Shown piece by piece: positions 39,784-49,977 of a DNA stretch of 64,000 nucleotides. Under the pieces are notes generated by a model. That model worked only from the letters and a program-made list of their open reading frames with translations, made no database searches and had not been told where the DNA came from. The first letter of the stretch is position 1; each line of letters opens with the position of its first letter. The stretch is from contig JACRNB010000002.1 in NCBI GenBank assembly GCA_016219425.1, forward strand, positions 127,055-191,054. The letters are read 5' to 3'. The DNA is from Betaproteobacteria bacterium (GTDB taxonomy: Bacteria > Pseudomonadota > Gammaproteobacteria > Burkholderiales > Thiobacillaceae). The position numbers and the translations under genes are program-made.

Positions 39784-39935
39784 TGGAATCTCTCCTTCAC
39801 AGTGGGGTGGGTTTGTGGCGAAAGAAGAATATCAAAATATCCTAATTCTTATGCGATATTGTTACCCTCCTGGCCGGCAGCCTTTTGGGCCGCGTGGCGT
39901 GTGTGCAACTTGGGTAATTCGACATAGGCTGAGCA

Positions 39936-40400
39936 ATGACCCGGTCTGAAACCTATCCCGCATCCGCTCACCTTGGAGTGGTCGGCTGGAACCACAAGGA
40001 GTGGGTCGGCGGTTTTTTTCCTGGGGACATGCCCGAAGACTGGCGTCTGACTTATTTCAATACTCAGTTTGGTTTTGTGTATTTGTCCCGCGAGGAGTGG
40101 CTGAAGGCGGGGCATGAGGAGTGGAGGCGATGGGGGGCTGAGTGCCATGACCAGTTTCTGTTCTTGCTGGAAGCGTCGCCAGAAGACGTGATGCCGCACG
40201 AGTTGGAAGGGCGGTGCAAGAGGGTTGAGGCGGGGTGTGAAGACGTCATATGGTTTGATCGCAACACGGATCTGAAGCGCTTGGCGAGCGCTCTGCGTGA
40301 ACGCAGCCAAGGCGTGACATGGCTCATATCGCGGGACGCCGACCTCGGCCAGATTGGTCGGGTTCGCACCCTGCTCGAACTTTTGGGCGTGAACGCCTGA
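39936..40400 (+). CDS. Short protein resembling the N-terminal part of DUF72/YecE
   Basis: The 154-residue protein begins like DUF72 proteins: a GVVGWNHKEWVGGFFP segment, then DWRLTYFNTQFGFVYLS, which mirrors their GTSGW...FYP...YF motif order. It is much shorter than the family (about 240-280) and its later part does not keep the barrel motifs I would expect. It may be a degenerate or specialised relative. There is no signal peptide. It precedes mlaF by 36 bp; a TAAAAT at 40401-40406 could serve mlaF. Confidence 0.6.
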   Translation: MTRSETYPASAHLGVVGWNHKEWVGGFFPGDMPEDWRLTYFNTQFGFVYLSREEWLKAGHEEWRRWGAECHDQFLFLLEASPEDVMPHELEGRCKRVEAGCEDVIWFDRNTDLKRLASALRERSQGVTWLISRDADLGQIGRVRTLLELLGVNA

Positions 40401-40436
40401 TAAAATCTGCCGGCTTACTTGGGACGTAGAATTATC

Positions 40437-41237
40437 TTGTCTGAAAATCTAATTGAAATCAGTGACTTGTCGTTCACTTATGGCGGGCGGATGGTGCTCA
40501 AGGGGGTCAATCTGACCGCTCGGCGCGGTCAGGTGATTGCCATCATGGGCAACTCGGGTTGCGGCAAAACCACCCTGCTCCGACTCATCGGCGGCGCCCT
40601 CAAACCCACTACCGGAACCTTGATGGTGGATGGCGTCAACATCGGCGAACTGGATCAGGACGCGCTCTACGACATGCGTCGCCGTATGGGCATGCTGTTC
40701 CAGTTCGGCGCGTTGTTCACCGACATGACCGTGTACGAGAACGTGGCCTTCCAGTTGCGTGAACACACCGACCTGCCGGAACCGATGATCCGCGACCTGG
40801 TGTTGATGAAGCTCCATGCAGTCGGCCTGCGCGGCGCTCACAACCTGATGCCATCCGAACTGTCCGGCGGCATGGCGCGACGTGTGGCGTTGGCTCGTTC
40901 AATTGCTCTGGACCCCATGTTGATCATGTATGACGAGCCGTTTGCGGGTTTGGACCCGATCTCGCTGGGCGTCACCGGCAACCTCATCCGGCGCCTGACC
41001 GATGCGCTCGGGATGACCTCCATCGTGGTCACCCATGACGTGCAGGAGTCCTTGAAGATTGTGGATTACGTCTACTTCGTGTCCGAGGGCGTGATTGAGG
41101 CGCACGGCACGGCGGCGGAGATCAAGGCGTCTGATCTGCCCTTCGTACACCAGTTTGTGCATGGCGAAGAGGATGGCCCGGTTCCCTTCCATTACCCGGC
41201 GCAGTCCTACGGTACTGATTTGGGGTTGTCAGCATGA
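40437..41237 (+). CDS. mlaF: Phospholipid transport ABC ATPase MlaF
   Basis: The 266-residue ATPase of the Mla system moves phospholipids between inner and outer membranes to keep lipid asymmetry. Walker A is GNSGCGKTT, the signature SELSGGMARRVALA and Walker B LIMYDEPFAGLD. The start is taken as TTG at 40437 (M-SENLIEI), which matches the family N-terminus; another TTG six codons earlier is possible, and no ATG exists in frame nearby. Its stop overlaps the mlaE ATG by 4 bp. Confidence 0.94.
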   Translation: MSENLIEISDLSFTYGGRMVLKGVNLTARRGQVIAIMGNSGCGKTTLLRLIGGALKPTTGTLMVDGVNIGELDQDALYDMRRRMGMLFQFGALFTDMTVYENVAFQLREHTDLPEPMIRDLVLMKLHAVGLRGAHNLMPSELSGGMARRVALARSIALDPMLIMYDEPFAGLDPISLGVTGNLIRRLTDALGMTSIVVTHDVQESLKIVDYVYFVSEGVIEAHGTAAEIKASDLPFVHQFVHGEEDGPVPFHYPAQSYGTDLGLSA

Positions 41238-42028
41238 TCGCCAGCATCCGCTCCGTACTGCAAAAGATTGGCCACCGCGTTATCGACTCGGTTTGGCGCA
41301 TGGGGTTTGCCGGTCGTTTCTTTCTGCTCACCCTGATGCATTCCGGAACCTGCTTCCGGCGCTTTCACCTGATCCTGCGCGAGGTCTTTTCCGCCGGGGT
41401 GCTGTCGTTGATCATCATCCTGGTGTCCGGGTTGTTCGTCGGCATGGTGCTGGGCCTGCAAGGGTTCGAGACCTTGCAAACCTACGGTTCCGAAGAAGCG
41501 TTGGGCATCCTCGTGGCCAAGTCTCTCGTGATGGAACTGGGCCCCGTGGTCGCGGCCCTGCTGTTTGCCAGCCGCGCCGGTTCCGCCATCACGGCGGAGA
41601 TCGGTCTGATGAAGGCCACCGAGCAGATCGCTGCAATGGAGATGATGGCGGTGGACCCCATCGCCCGTGTGGTGGCGCCCCGCTTCTGGGGCGCGGTCAT
41701 CTCCATGCCTCTGCTGGCGGCATTGTTCTCAGCCATGGGCATCTTTGGCGGCTATCTGGTCGGCGTGGTGCTGATCGGCGTGGACAATGGTTCCTTCTGG
41801 TCCCAGATGCAGGCTGCGGTCAGTTTTGACCGTGACATCCTCAACGGCGTCATCAAGAGCGTGGTGTTCGGCGTGGCAGTGACCACCATTGCCTTGTTCG
41901 AAGGCTTTGACGCCCCGCCCACGGCGGAGGGCGTCTCCCGCGCCACCACGCGCACAGTCGTTACTTCCTCCCTGGCCATCCTTGGCCTGGATTTCATCTT
42001 GACCGCATTCATGTTCCGCGGAGTTTGA
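41234..42028 (+). CDS. mlaE: Phospholipid transport permease MlaE
   Basis: The 264-residue MlaE/YrbE permease has about five or six hydrophobic spans. Family segments are FSAGVLSLIIILVSGLFVGM near 55, MELGPVVAALLFASRAGSA near 98 and TEIGLMKATEQI-type coupling residues. It partners MlaF, MlaD and MlaB in the inner membrane. It overlaps mlaF and is 3 bp from mlaD. Confidence 0.95.
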   Translation: MIASIRSVLQKIGHRVIDSVWRMGFAGRFFLLTLMHSGTCFRRFHLILREVFSAGVLSLIIILVSGLFVGMVLGLQGFETLQTYGSEEALGILVAKSLVMELGPVVAALLFASRAGSAITAEIGLMKATEQIAAMEMMAVDPIARVVAPRFWGAVISMPLLAALFSAMGIFGGYLVGVVLIGVDNGSFWSQMQAAVSFDRDILNGVIKSVVFGVAVTTIALFEGFDAPPTAEGVSRATTRTVVTSSLAILGLDFILTAFMFRGV

Positions 42029-42031
42029 TTT

Positions 42032-42517
42032 ATGCAGCGCACCATTCTTGACCTCTGGGTAGGCATCTTCGTCGTGGCCGGTCTGGCCGCCATTCTTTTT
42101 CTCGCCCTCAAAGTGGGCAATATGGCCGGGTTCGAAAACGGGCAGACCTATAGCCTGAAAGCCGGTTTTGACAACATTGGCGGTCTCAAACCCCGCGCCC
42201 CGATCAAGAGCGCCGGCGTGGTGGTAGGTCGGGTAGGCGAGATCGGCTTTGACAACCAGAGCTACGAGGCAACCGTTACCCTCAACCTGGACAGTCGTTA
42301 CCAATTTCCCAAGGACACCAGCGCGGCGATCATGACCTCTGGCCTGCTGGGCGAGCAGTACATCTCCCTTGAGGCCGGCGGCGACGAGAAGAAACTGGGG
42401 AACGGGGACCGCCTGAAGATCACACAGGGCGCCGTGGTTCTGGAAAACCTGATTGGTCAGTTCTTGTACAACAAGGCTGACGAAGGAAAGAGCAAGGACA
42501 AGGCGGGCAGCCTCTGA
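42032..42517 (+). CDS. mlaD: MCE-domain phospholipid-binding protein MlaD
   Basis: The 161-residue protein has one N-terminal membrane anchor (about 8-28) and an MCE domain (about 38-120; FDNIGGLKPRAPIKSAGVVVG, then YISLEAGG). MlaD forms the hexameric periplasmic ring on MlaFE that receives lipid from MlaC. Length and position are standard. Confidence 0.95.
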   Translation: MQRTILDLWVGIFVVAGLAAILFLALKVGNMAGFENGQTYSLKAGFDNIGGLKPRAPIKSAGVVVGRVGEIGFDNQSYEATVTLNLDSRYQFPKDTSAAIMTSGLLGEQYISLEAGGDEKKLGNGDRLKITQGAVVLENLIGQFLYNKADEGKSKDKAGSL

Positions 42518-42553
42518 CTTGCATCACGAATGAATTGAGCGGAAGGAATTGAA

Positions 42554-43177
42554 ATGAAGTTTGGCATGCATCTTGTCCTGGCCTTGTTTTTGGCCACCCT
42601 CTCGACGGGATCTGGGGCGGTGGTGGATACATCCCCGGATGTCCTGGCAAAGAACGTCACCAATGACGTGCTCCGCATCGTCAAGCAGGACAAGGACATC
42701 AAGAACGGAAACCGCAAGAAGGTCCAGTCGCTGGTTGAGGACAAGGTTCTTCCCATCTTCGATTTCCGCCAGATGACGCAGCAGGCCGTGGGCAAAAACT
42801 GGTCCAAGGCCACTGCGGACCAACAGCAGGATCTGGTGGCTGAATTCCGCACCCTGCTCGTGCGCACCTACTCTTCCGCCCTGGCCAGCGTGTCGGACTA
42901 CAACATCGAGTTCAAGCCGATGAAGGTGGCTCCCGGTGACGACGATGTCACCATCAACACCGAGGTCAGCAAACCGGGCGCGCCCCCCATCCCGATTGAT
43001 TACCGCATGGCCAAGCAGGAGCACGGATGGAAAGTGGTGGACGTCAAGGTGGAAGGCGCCAGTCTGGTGCGCGTCTATCGCACCACCTTTGATTCCGAAG
43101 TACGGCGCGGCGGTATCGAAGGCCTGCTGGGAGCGCTACAGCGCCGGAACCAAAAGACCGCCGAGGGGATGCGCTGA
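42554..43177 (+). CDS. mlaC: Periplasmic phospholipid-binding protein MlaC
   Basis: The 207-residue Ttg2D/MlaC-family shuttle has a signal peptide (about 1-22), then VLPIFDFRQMTQQAVGKNW near 65 and WKVVDVKVEGASLVRVYR near 160. It carries lipid between MlaA and MlaD. GGAAGGA stands upstream of the ATG. Its stop overlaps the mlaB start by one base (TGATG). Confidence 0.95.
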   Translation: MKFGMHLVLALFLATLSTGSGAVVDTSPDVLAKNVTNDVLRIVKQDKDIKNGNRKKVQSLVEDKVLPIFDFRQMTQQAVGKNWSKATADQQQDLVAEFRTLLVRTYSSALASVSDYNIEFKPMKVAPGDDDVTINTEVSKPGAPPIPIDYRMAKQEHGWKVVDVKVEGASLVRVYRTTFDSEVRRGGIEGLLGALQRRNQKTAEGMR

Positions 43178-43440
43178 TGCGGGTCGAGTCCGGTATCGCT
43201 TTCCTGGATGGCGATCTGACCTTGCCCCAGGCCACACGCCTGCTGGCCGAGTGCGAGCAGGCCTACCAATCCGGCATCGCTGTATTTGATTTGTCCGGGG
43301 CGGGGGCGCTGGATTCCTCCGCCATCAGCCTGATGCTTTCCTTGCGTCGCAACGCCGCAGGCAGGCCGCTGGAATTTCGCAACATCCCTGACGGACTCGT
43401 CAGTCTGGCCCGGCTCTACGGCGTCGTAGACCACTTCTAA
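43177..43440 (+). CDS. mlaB: STAS-domain protein MlaB
   Basis: The 87-residue STAS protein binds and stabilises the MlaF ATPase. FDLSGAGALDSSAISLMLSL near 40 is the STAS core. It is translationally coupled to mlaC and is the last mla gene; the following ABC exporter starts 21 bp later. Confidence 0.9.
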   Translation: MRVESGIAFLDGDLTLPQATRLLAECEQAYQSGIAVFDLSGAGALDSSAISLMLSLRRNAAGRPLEFRNIPDGLVSLARLYGVVDHF

Positions 43441-43460
43441 GCTTCGCCTTCCCCCCCCGT

Positions 43461-44414
43461 ATGAACCCCGCCGTCCGCGTCCGCGGCCTGGAGAAGCATT
43501 TCCCCCGCGTCCATGCCCTGCGCGGGGTGGATCTGGAGATCGCCGCAGGCGAGTTCTTTGCCCTGCTGGGCCCCAACGGCGCGGGCAAGACCACCCTCAT
43601 CAGCCTCCTTGCCGGCCTCACCCGCGCCAGCGCCGGCAGTGCGGAGATCATGGGCTACGACGTCGTCAGCCAATACCGCGAAGCGCGCCGCAACCTGGGC
43701 GTGGTGCCGCAGGAACTGGTGTTCGACCCCTTCTTCACCGTGCGCGAAAGCCTGCAATTCCAGTCCGGCTACTTCGGCCTTAAACACAACGACGCCTGGA
43801 TCGACGAACTGCTGGAACACCTGGGCCTCACCGACAAGGCCGACACCAACATGCGCCGTCTCTCCGGCGGCATGAAGCGGCGCGCCCTGGTGGCCCAGGC
43901 CCTGGTTCACAAGCCGCCGGTCATCGTCCTGGACGAACCCACCGCCGGGGTGGACGTGGAGTTGCGCCAGTCGCTCTGGGCCTTCATCCGCAGCCTCAAC
44001 CGGCAGGGCCACACCATCCTGCTCACCACGCACTACCTGGAAGAGGCCGAGACCCTGTGCGAGCGCGTCGCCATGCTCAAGGAAGGCCGCATCGTTGCGC
44101 TCGACCGCACCGCCAACCTGCTCAAGGCCGGGGCCGAGCGCCGCCTGGAGCTGGAACTTGACGGCCCCCTGCCGGCGTTTCTCACTCCCCGCCTCAAAGG
44201 GCGCGAGGGCGAACGCTACCTGCTCGACCTGCCCGACTACGGAGAACTGGAAGGCATCCTCGCCGGCCTGCGCGAGGCGGGGGTCACGGTGCGGGAGATG
44301 AACGTGCGCCAGGCTGATCTGGAGGATGTGTTTCTGAGCGTGATGGGGAGGCCCCCCGAGGGGGCTCTTCCCTCACCCCCAGCCCCTCTCCCAGAGGGGG
44401 AGGGGAGCGCATGA
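43461..44414 (+). CDS. YadG-type ABC exporter ATPase with repeat-derived C-terminus
   Basis: The 317-residue ATPase shows GPNGAGKTTL near 37, RLSGGMKRRALVAQ near 132 and VIVLDEPTAGVD near 155. It pairs with the ABC-2 permease downstream; homologous pairs sit in this position in many betaproteobacteria. The substrate is unknown. The last 18 or so residues (ALPSPPAPLPEGEGSA) are encoded by a solo copy of the palindromic repeat found in recG. The stop overlaps the permease ATG as ATGA. Confidence 0.9.
   Translation: MNPAVRVRGLEKHFPRVHALRGVDLEIAAGEFFALLGPNGAGKTTLISLLAGLTRASAGSAEIMGYDVVSQYREARRNLGVVPQELVFDPFFTVRESLQFQSGYFGLKHNDAWIDELLEHLGLTDKADTNMRRLSGGMKRRALVAQALVHKPPVIVLDEPTAGVDVELRQSLWAFIRSLNRQGHTILLTTHYLEEAETLCERVAMLKEGRIVALDRTANLLKAGAERRLELELDGPLPAFLTPRLKGREGERYLLDLPDYGELEGILAGLREAGVTVREMNVRQADLEDVFLSVMGRPPEGALPSPPAPLPEGEGSA
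44365..44407 (+). repeat. Solo copy of the recG-type palindromic repeat at ABC ATPase 3' end
   Basis: The unit CCCTCACCCCCAGCCCCTCT with hairpin CAGAGGGGGAGGGGAG matches the recG right-hand unit at 35 of 38 positions (44370-44407). It is read in the same frame as in recG (CCC-TCA-CCC). There is no nuclease payload. Confidence 0.88.
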
Positions 44415-45166
44415 CCGGCTTCCTCACCCTGCTGAAAAAGGAAGTCCTGCGCTTCTGGAAGGTGCTGCTCCAGACCGTGGCCGCGCCCATCCTCACGGCG
44501 CTGCTCTACCTGCTCATCTTCTCGCATGTGCTGGAGGCGCATGTGCAGGTCTATCCCGGCGTCGGCTACACCGCCTTCCTGATGCCGGGGCTGATCATGA
44601 TGTCCCTGCTCCAGAACGCCTTCGCCAACGCCTCGTCCAGCCTGATCCAGTCCAAGATCACCGGCAACATCGTGTTCATCCTGCTGCCGCCGATCTCGCA
44701 CCTGGAGTTCTTTTCGGCCTACCTGATCGCCTCGATGCTGCGCGGGCTGGCGGTGGGCTTCGGGGTCATGGTCGTGGGCATGCTGTTCACCCCGCTGCCC
44801 ATGGCGCACCCGGCCTGGGTGCTGACCTACGCCCTCCTTTCCGGCGCGGCGTTCGGCGCCATCGGCATCCTCGCCGGCATCTGGGCCGACAAGTTCGACC
44901 ACCTTTCCGGGGTGCAGAACTTCGTCATCATGCCGCTCACCTTCCTCTCCGGCGTGTTTTATTCCATCCACTCCCTGCCCGTGTTCTGGCAGACGGTCTC
45001 CCACTTCAACCCGGTCTTCTACATGATCGACGGCTTCCGCTACGGCTTCTTCGGCATGGCCGACGTCAGCCCCTGGCAGGGCCTCGCCGCGGTCCTGCCC
45101 TGCACCCTGGTCCTGGCCGGCGCGGCTTGGTGGATGATCCGCTCGGGTTATAAACTCCGGCACTGA
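44411..45166 (+). CDS. ABC-2 type permease (YadH-like)
   Basis: The 251-residue inner-membrane permease has six hydrophobic spans and the ABC-2 motif PLTFLSGVFYSIHSLP near 178-192. It completes the exporter with the ATPase encoded just upstream, overlapping by 4 bp. A stretch FNPVFYMIDGFRYGFFG near 205 is typical of YadH/NodJ-type proteins. Substrate unknown. Confidence 0.9.
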   Translation: MTGFLTLLKKEVLRFWKVLLQTVAAPILTALLYLLIFSHVLEAHVQVYPGVGYTAFLMPGLIMMSLLQNAFANASSSLIQSKITGNIVFILLPPISHLEFFSAYLIASMLRGLAVGFGVMVVGMLFTPLPMAHPAWVLTYALLSGAAFGAIGILAGIWADKFDHLSGVQNFVIMPLTFLSGVFYSIHSLPVFWQTVSHFNPVFYMIDGFRYGFFGMADVSPWQGLAAVLPCTLVLAGAAWWMIRSGYKLRH

Positions 45167-45183
45167 TTTTTCAGGAAATTCAA

Positions 45184-46684
<1,501 letters not shown>

Positions 46685-46715
46685 AGCCCCCATCTCACCG
46701 GGAAGAAGGATTCAC

Positions 46716-46985
46716 ATGCCAACCATCTCTGCGTTCTTTGGGCTCGTGGTGTACATGTACTTCTTCGATGATGAACGCCACCATTTGCCCCATATCCACG
46801 TGAAGTATCAAGGCCAGGAAGCCAGCTTCTCGATCCGGGACGGCGCGTTGATCCGGGGTGAACTGCCCCAGGCTAAGTCCCGCTTGGTGCAGGCCTGGAT
46901 CGAGATTCGGCGCGAAGAGTTGATGGCAGACTGGGAACTGGCTTCCAATGGCCAAACTCCTTTCCCCATCGACCCCTTACGTTGA
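46716..46985 (+). CDS. DUF4160 protein (possible toxin-antitoxin-like pair member)
   Basis: The 89-residue protein matches DUF4160: MPTISAFFGLVVYMYF, then HHLPHIHVKYQG and the ARFSI-like EASFSIRDG segment. It is followed after 8 bp by a DUF2442 gene, a pairing often seen in mobile or toxin-antitoxin-like loci. Codon use is more AT-rich and less biased than in murA and hisG on either side, which supports recent acquisition. The SD AGAAGGA is good. Biochemical role unknown. Confidence 0.82.
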   Translation: MPTISAFFGLVVYMYFFDDERHHLPHIHVKYQGQEASFSIRDGALIRGELPQAKSRLVQAWIEIRREELMADWELASNGQTPFPIDPLR

Positions 46986-46993
46986 GGTGCGTG

Positions 46994-47353
46994 ATGATCC
47001 GGGTGACTCAAGCCATTCCACAGCCAGATTTCTCTTTGCGACTGACGTTTTCCAACGGCGAACAGCGCCGATTTGATGTCCAGCCTTATCTAGGCAAAGG
47101 TGTATTTGCAAAGTTGAAGGACATCAATTTCTTCAGTCGCGTTCGTGTCGTGGGAGGCACGGTGGAGTGGCCCGACCAAATCGACTTATGCCCGGATACG
47201 CTGTATGAGAAATCGGAATTGCTTCAAGTGACCGAGCAGCCAGCGCACTTGACTCCCCAAGGTCCGCGAAAACCAGGCTCTGCGCTTGGGCAAGTGCTTG
47301 TTTTCGCCAATGACTCCGATTCCATCCCAACCGATATGGCGGACTACAGCTAG
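46994..47353 (+). CDS. DUF2442 protein, partner of DUF4160
   Basis: The 119-residue protein has a DUF2442 domain over about 1-85 (LRLTFSNGEQRRFDVQPYL, a FSRVRVVGGTVEWPDQIDL segment) and a C-terminal extension. In-frame TTG (46982) and GTG (46991) also precede the chosen ATG; GAGG lies 7 nt before the ATG. The pair interrupts the usual murA-hisG linkage. After it, 47354-47481 shows no gene. Confidence 0.8.
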   Translation: MIRVTQAIPQPDFSLRLTFSNGEQRRFDVQPYLGKGVFAKLKDINFFSRVRVVGGTVEWPDQIDLCPDTLYEKSELLQVTEQPAHLTPQGPRKPGSALGQVLVFANDSDSIPTDMADYS

Positions 47354-47481
47354 TGTTTCTCCGTTCTTGTAACTATTCCCGTATCAAGTTTCTCCATGCC
47401 TTTCCGGCAGGAAAACTCGCCCTCGTCTCGGCGGATGCTGTCTTGTCCGACTACGGCGTGCGGCGCATCTGGTAGCCCGAC

Positions 47482-48138
47482 ATGACCCAAATCACCCTCG
47501 CCCTCTCCAAGGGCCGCATCTTCGAAGAAACCCTGCCGCTGCTGGCCGCTGCCGGCATCACCCCGAGTGAGAGTCCGGAGTCGTCGCGCAAGCTCATCCT
47601 CGGCACCAACCGGCCCGACGTGCGCCTCATCATCGTGCGCGCCAGCGACGTGCCCACCTACGTGCAGCACGGCGCGGCGGACCTGGGCATCGCGGGCAAG
47701 GATGTGCTGGTGGAACACGGCGGCGAAGGGCTGTATCAGCCGGTGGACCTCAACATCGCCAAGTGCCGCATGATGGTCGCCACCCCGGTGGGGTTCGACT
47801 ACGAAGGCTCGGTCAAGCGCGGTGCGCGCCTGCGCGTGGCCACCAAGTACACCTCCACGGCGCGCCTGCACTTCGCGCAAAAGGGCGTACACATCGACCT
47901 CATCAAGCTCTACGGCTCCATGGAACTGGCCCCCCTGGTGGGCCTCTCCGACGTGATCGTGGACCTGGTCTCCACCGGCGGCACCCTCAAGGCCAACAAT
48001 CTGGTGGCGGTGGAGGAGATCATGCCGATCAGCTCCCGCCTGGTGGTGAACGAGGCCTCGCTCAAGCTCAAGCACGCCCTGATCCAGCCGGTGATCGACG
48101 CCTTCCGGCAGGCTTGCGGCAGTGCAACATCGGTATAA
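47482..48138 (+). CDS. hisG: ATP phosphoribosyltransferase HisG (short form)
   Basis: The 218-residue short-form HisG catalyses the first step of histidine synthesis and normally needs the regulatory subunit HisZ, which is not in this window. Family segments are [33 protein letters not shown] near 57 and [14 protein letters not shown] near 155. hisD follows after 20 bp. Confidence 0.96.
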   Translation: MTQITLALSKGRIFEETLPLLAAAGITPSESPESSRKLILGTNRPDVRLIIVRASDVPTYVQHGAADLGIAGKDVLVEHGGEGLYQPVDLNIAKCRMMVATPVGFDYEGSVKRGARLRVATKYTSTARLHFAQKGVHIDLIKLYGSMELAPLVGLSDVIVDLVSTGGTLKANNLVAVEEIMPISSRLVVNEASLKLKHALIQPVIDAFRQACGSATSV

Positions 48139-48158
48139 TCCTGAAATTAATCAGTCAC

Positions 48159-49478
48159 ATGGACGCAGCCATGACCGCCCCGACCCTTACCCGTCTGAAT
48201 GCCGCCGATGCGGATTTTCGTCCGCAACTGGCGCAGCTCCTGGCCTTCAACGACGCCACCGACAGCGCGGTGGGGAATGCGGTTTCGGAGATTCTGGCCG
48301 CCGTGAAACAGCGCGGTGATGCGGCAGTGATGGAATACACCGCCCGCTTCGACCGTCTCAACGCCCCCGACATGGCGGCCCTGGAACTCACCCAGGCCGA
48401 CCTCCACGCCGCCATTGAGAAACTGCCCTTGCGCCTGGAACAGGCGCTGCGTCAGGCCGCCCAGCGCGTGCGCCAGTACCACGAGCGCCAGCGCCAGGAG
48501 TCCTGGACCTACACCGAAGCGGACGGCACGGTGCTGGGCCAGCAGGTCACGCCGCTGGACCGCGTGGGCCTCTACGTCCCCGGCGGCAAGGCGGCCTATC
48601 CCTCCTCGGTGCTGATGAACGCCATCCCCGCCAAGGTGGCGGGGGTGCAGGAACTCATCATGGTCGTGCCCACGCCGGACGGCGTGCGCAACGACATGGT
48701 GCTGGCGGCGGCGGCCATCGCCGGGGTGGACCGGGTGTTCACCATCGGCGGCGCGCAGGCGGTGGCGGCGCTGGCCTACGGCACGGCCAGCATCCCCCAG
48801 GTGGACAAGATCGTCGGCCCCGGCAACGCCTACGTGGCGGAGGCCAAGCGCCGGGTGTTCGGCATCGTCGGCATCGACATGATCGCCGGGCCGTCGGAGA
48901 TCCTGGTGATCTGCGACGGCCAGACCGACCCGGACTGGATCGCCATGGACCTGTTCTCCCAGGCCGAGCATGACGAACTGGCGCAATCCATCCTCATCAG
49001 CCCGGATGCCGCCTTTCTGGACGCGGTGCAGACCAGCGTGAACAAGCTGCTGCCCACCCTGCCGCGCCAGGAGGTGATCGCCGCCTCCATCGGCAACCGC
49101 GGCGGCCTGATCCTGTGCAAAGACCTGGCCGAGGCCGCCGAGATCGCCAACGCCATCGCCCCGGAACACCTGGAACTGTCGGTGGCGGACCCCACTGCCA
49201 TGCTGCCGTTGATCCGCCACGCCGGGGCCATCTTCATGGGCCGCAACACCTGCGAGGCGCTGGGCGACTACTGCGCCGGCCCCAACCATGTGCTGCCCAC
49301 CTCCCGCACCGCCCGCTTCTCCTCACCCCTGGGGGTGTACGACTTCCAGAAGCGCTCCAGCCTGATCCACGTCTCCGACGCCGGGGCGCAGACCCTGGGC
49401 GAGATCGCCGCGGCCCTGGCCTACGGCGAAGGGCTCCAGGCGCACGGGCGTTCGGCGGAATTCCGCATGGGGCGCTGA
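48159..49478 (+). CDS. hisD: Histidinol dehydrogenase HisD
   Basis: The 439-residue zinc enzyme oxidises histidinol to histidine in two steps. [20 protein letters not shown] near 140, [12 protein letters not shown] near 222 and [11 protein letters not shown] (zinc/catalytic residues) near 265 are intact, with NHVLPT near 375. Two in-frame ATGs (48159, 48171) compete; the first is used here. A TATAAT lies at 48133-48138 at the hisG end and might give an internal promoter. Confidence 0.96.
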   Translation: MDAAMTAPTLTRLNAADADFRPQLAQLLAFNDATDSAVGNAVSEILAAVKQRGDAAVMEYTARFDRLNAPDMAALELTQADLHAAIEKLPLRLEQALRQAAQRVRQYHERQRQESWTYTEADGTVLGQQVTPLDRVGLYVPGGKAAYPSSVLMNAIPAKVAGVQELIMVVPTPDGVRNDMVLAAAAIAGVDRVFTIGGAQAVAALAYGTASIPQVDKIVGPGNAYVAEAKRRVFGIVGIDMIAGPSEILVICDGQTDPDWIAMDLFSQAEHDELAQSILISPDAAFLDAVQTSVNKLLPTLPRQEVIAASIGNRGGLILCKDLAEAAEIANAIAPEHLELSVADPTAMLPLIRHAGAIFMGRNTCEALGDYCAGPNHVLPTSRTARFSSPLGVYDFQKRSSLIHVSDAGAQTLGEIAAALAYGEGLQAHGRSAEFRMGR

Positions 49479-49494
49479 ACGCTGCGGCGCTGTC

Positions 49495-49926
49495 TCAGCG
49501 CGTAACGATCACGCCCCGCATGGGGGCGAGCAGGGCCAGCAAGTCGTCCTTCTCGCGGGCGGAGACGCCGGACTTGTCCAGGGCCTTCACCAGGTCTTCC
49601 ACCAGGGCGTTGAAATGGGTGTCGTTGAGGCCCATGTCGAGGTGGACCGTCTTCATGTCGCGCCCCGTGTATTGGCAGGGGCCGCCGGTGCTGACGCAGA
49701 AGAACTCCGCCAGCCACCGTTTCATCTTCGGGCGGTTGGCGCGGGCGAAAAACCCTCTGATGCGGGCGTCGGCTTCGATGTTGGCGACGAAGTGGTCCAC
49801 CACCGTCTCGATTGCGGGCAGGCTGCCGAGTCGCTCATACAGGTTGGGCTCGGACAGGGTGCGCGGACTGGCGCAGCCGAACAGGGCGAGGGTCAGAACG
49901 AGGATGCTCAGGGTGCGTGGCGGCAT
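49495..49926 (-). CDS. Truncated-hemoglobin-like lipoprotein
   Basis: The 143-residue protein has a lipoprotein signal (MPPRTLSILVLTLALFGC, Cys18) fused to a group 1 truncated-globin domain (about 28-140). LYERLGSLPAIETVVDHFV is the A/B-helix signature and HLDMGLNDTHFNALV carries the proximal heme His. Export and lipidation of a small globin are unusual, and suggest an envelope role in O2 or NO binding. It is a single gene between hisD and xerD. Confidence 0.85.
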   Translation of the reverse strand: MPPRTLSILVLTLALFGCASPRTLSEPNLYERLGSLPAIETVVDHFVANIEADARIRGFFARANRPKMKRWLAEFFCVSTGGPCQYTGRDMKTVHLDMGLNDTHFNALVEDLVKALDKSGVSAREKDDLLALLAPMRGVIVTR

Positions 49927-49977
49927 GGGGGGCTCCTGCGGGAAGAGGGCGATAAGGTACAGCGCTTTGCCGCGAAT

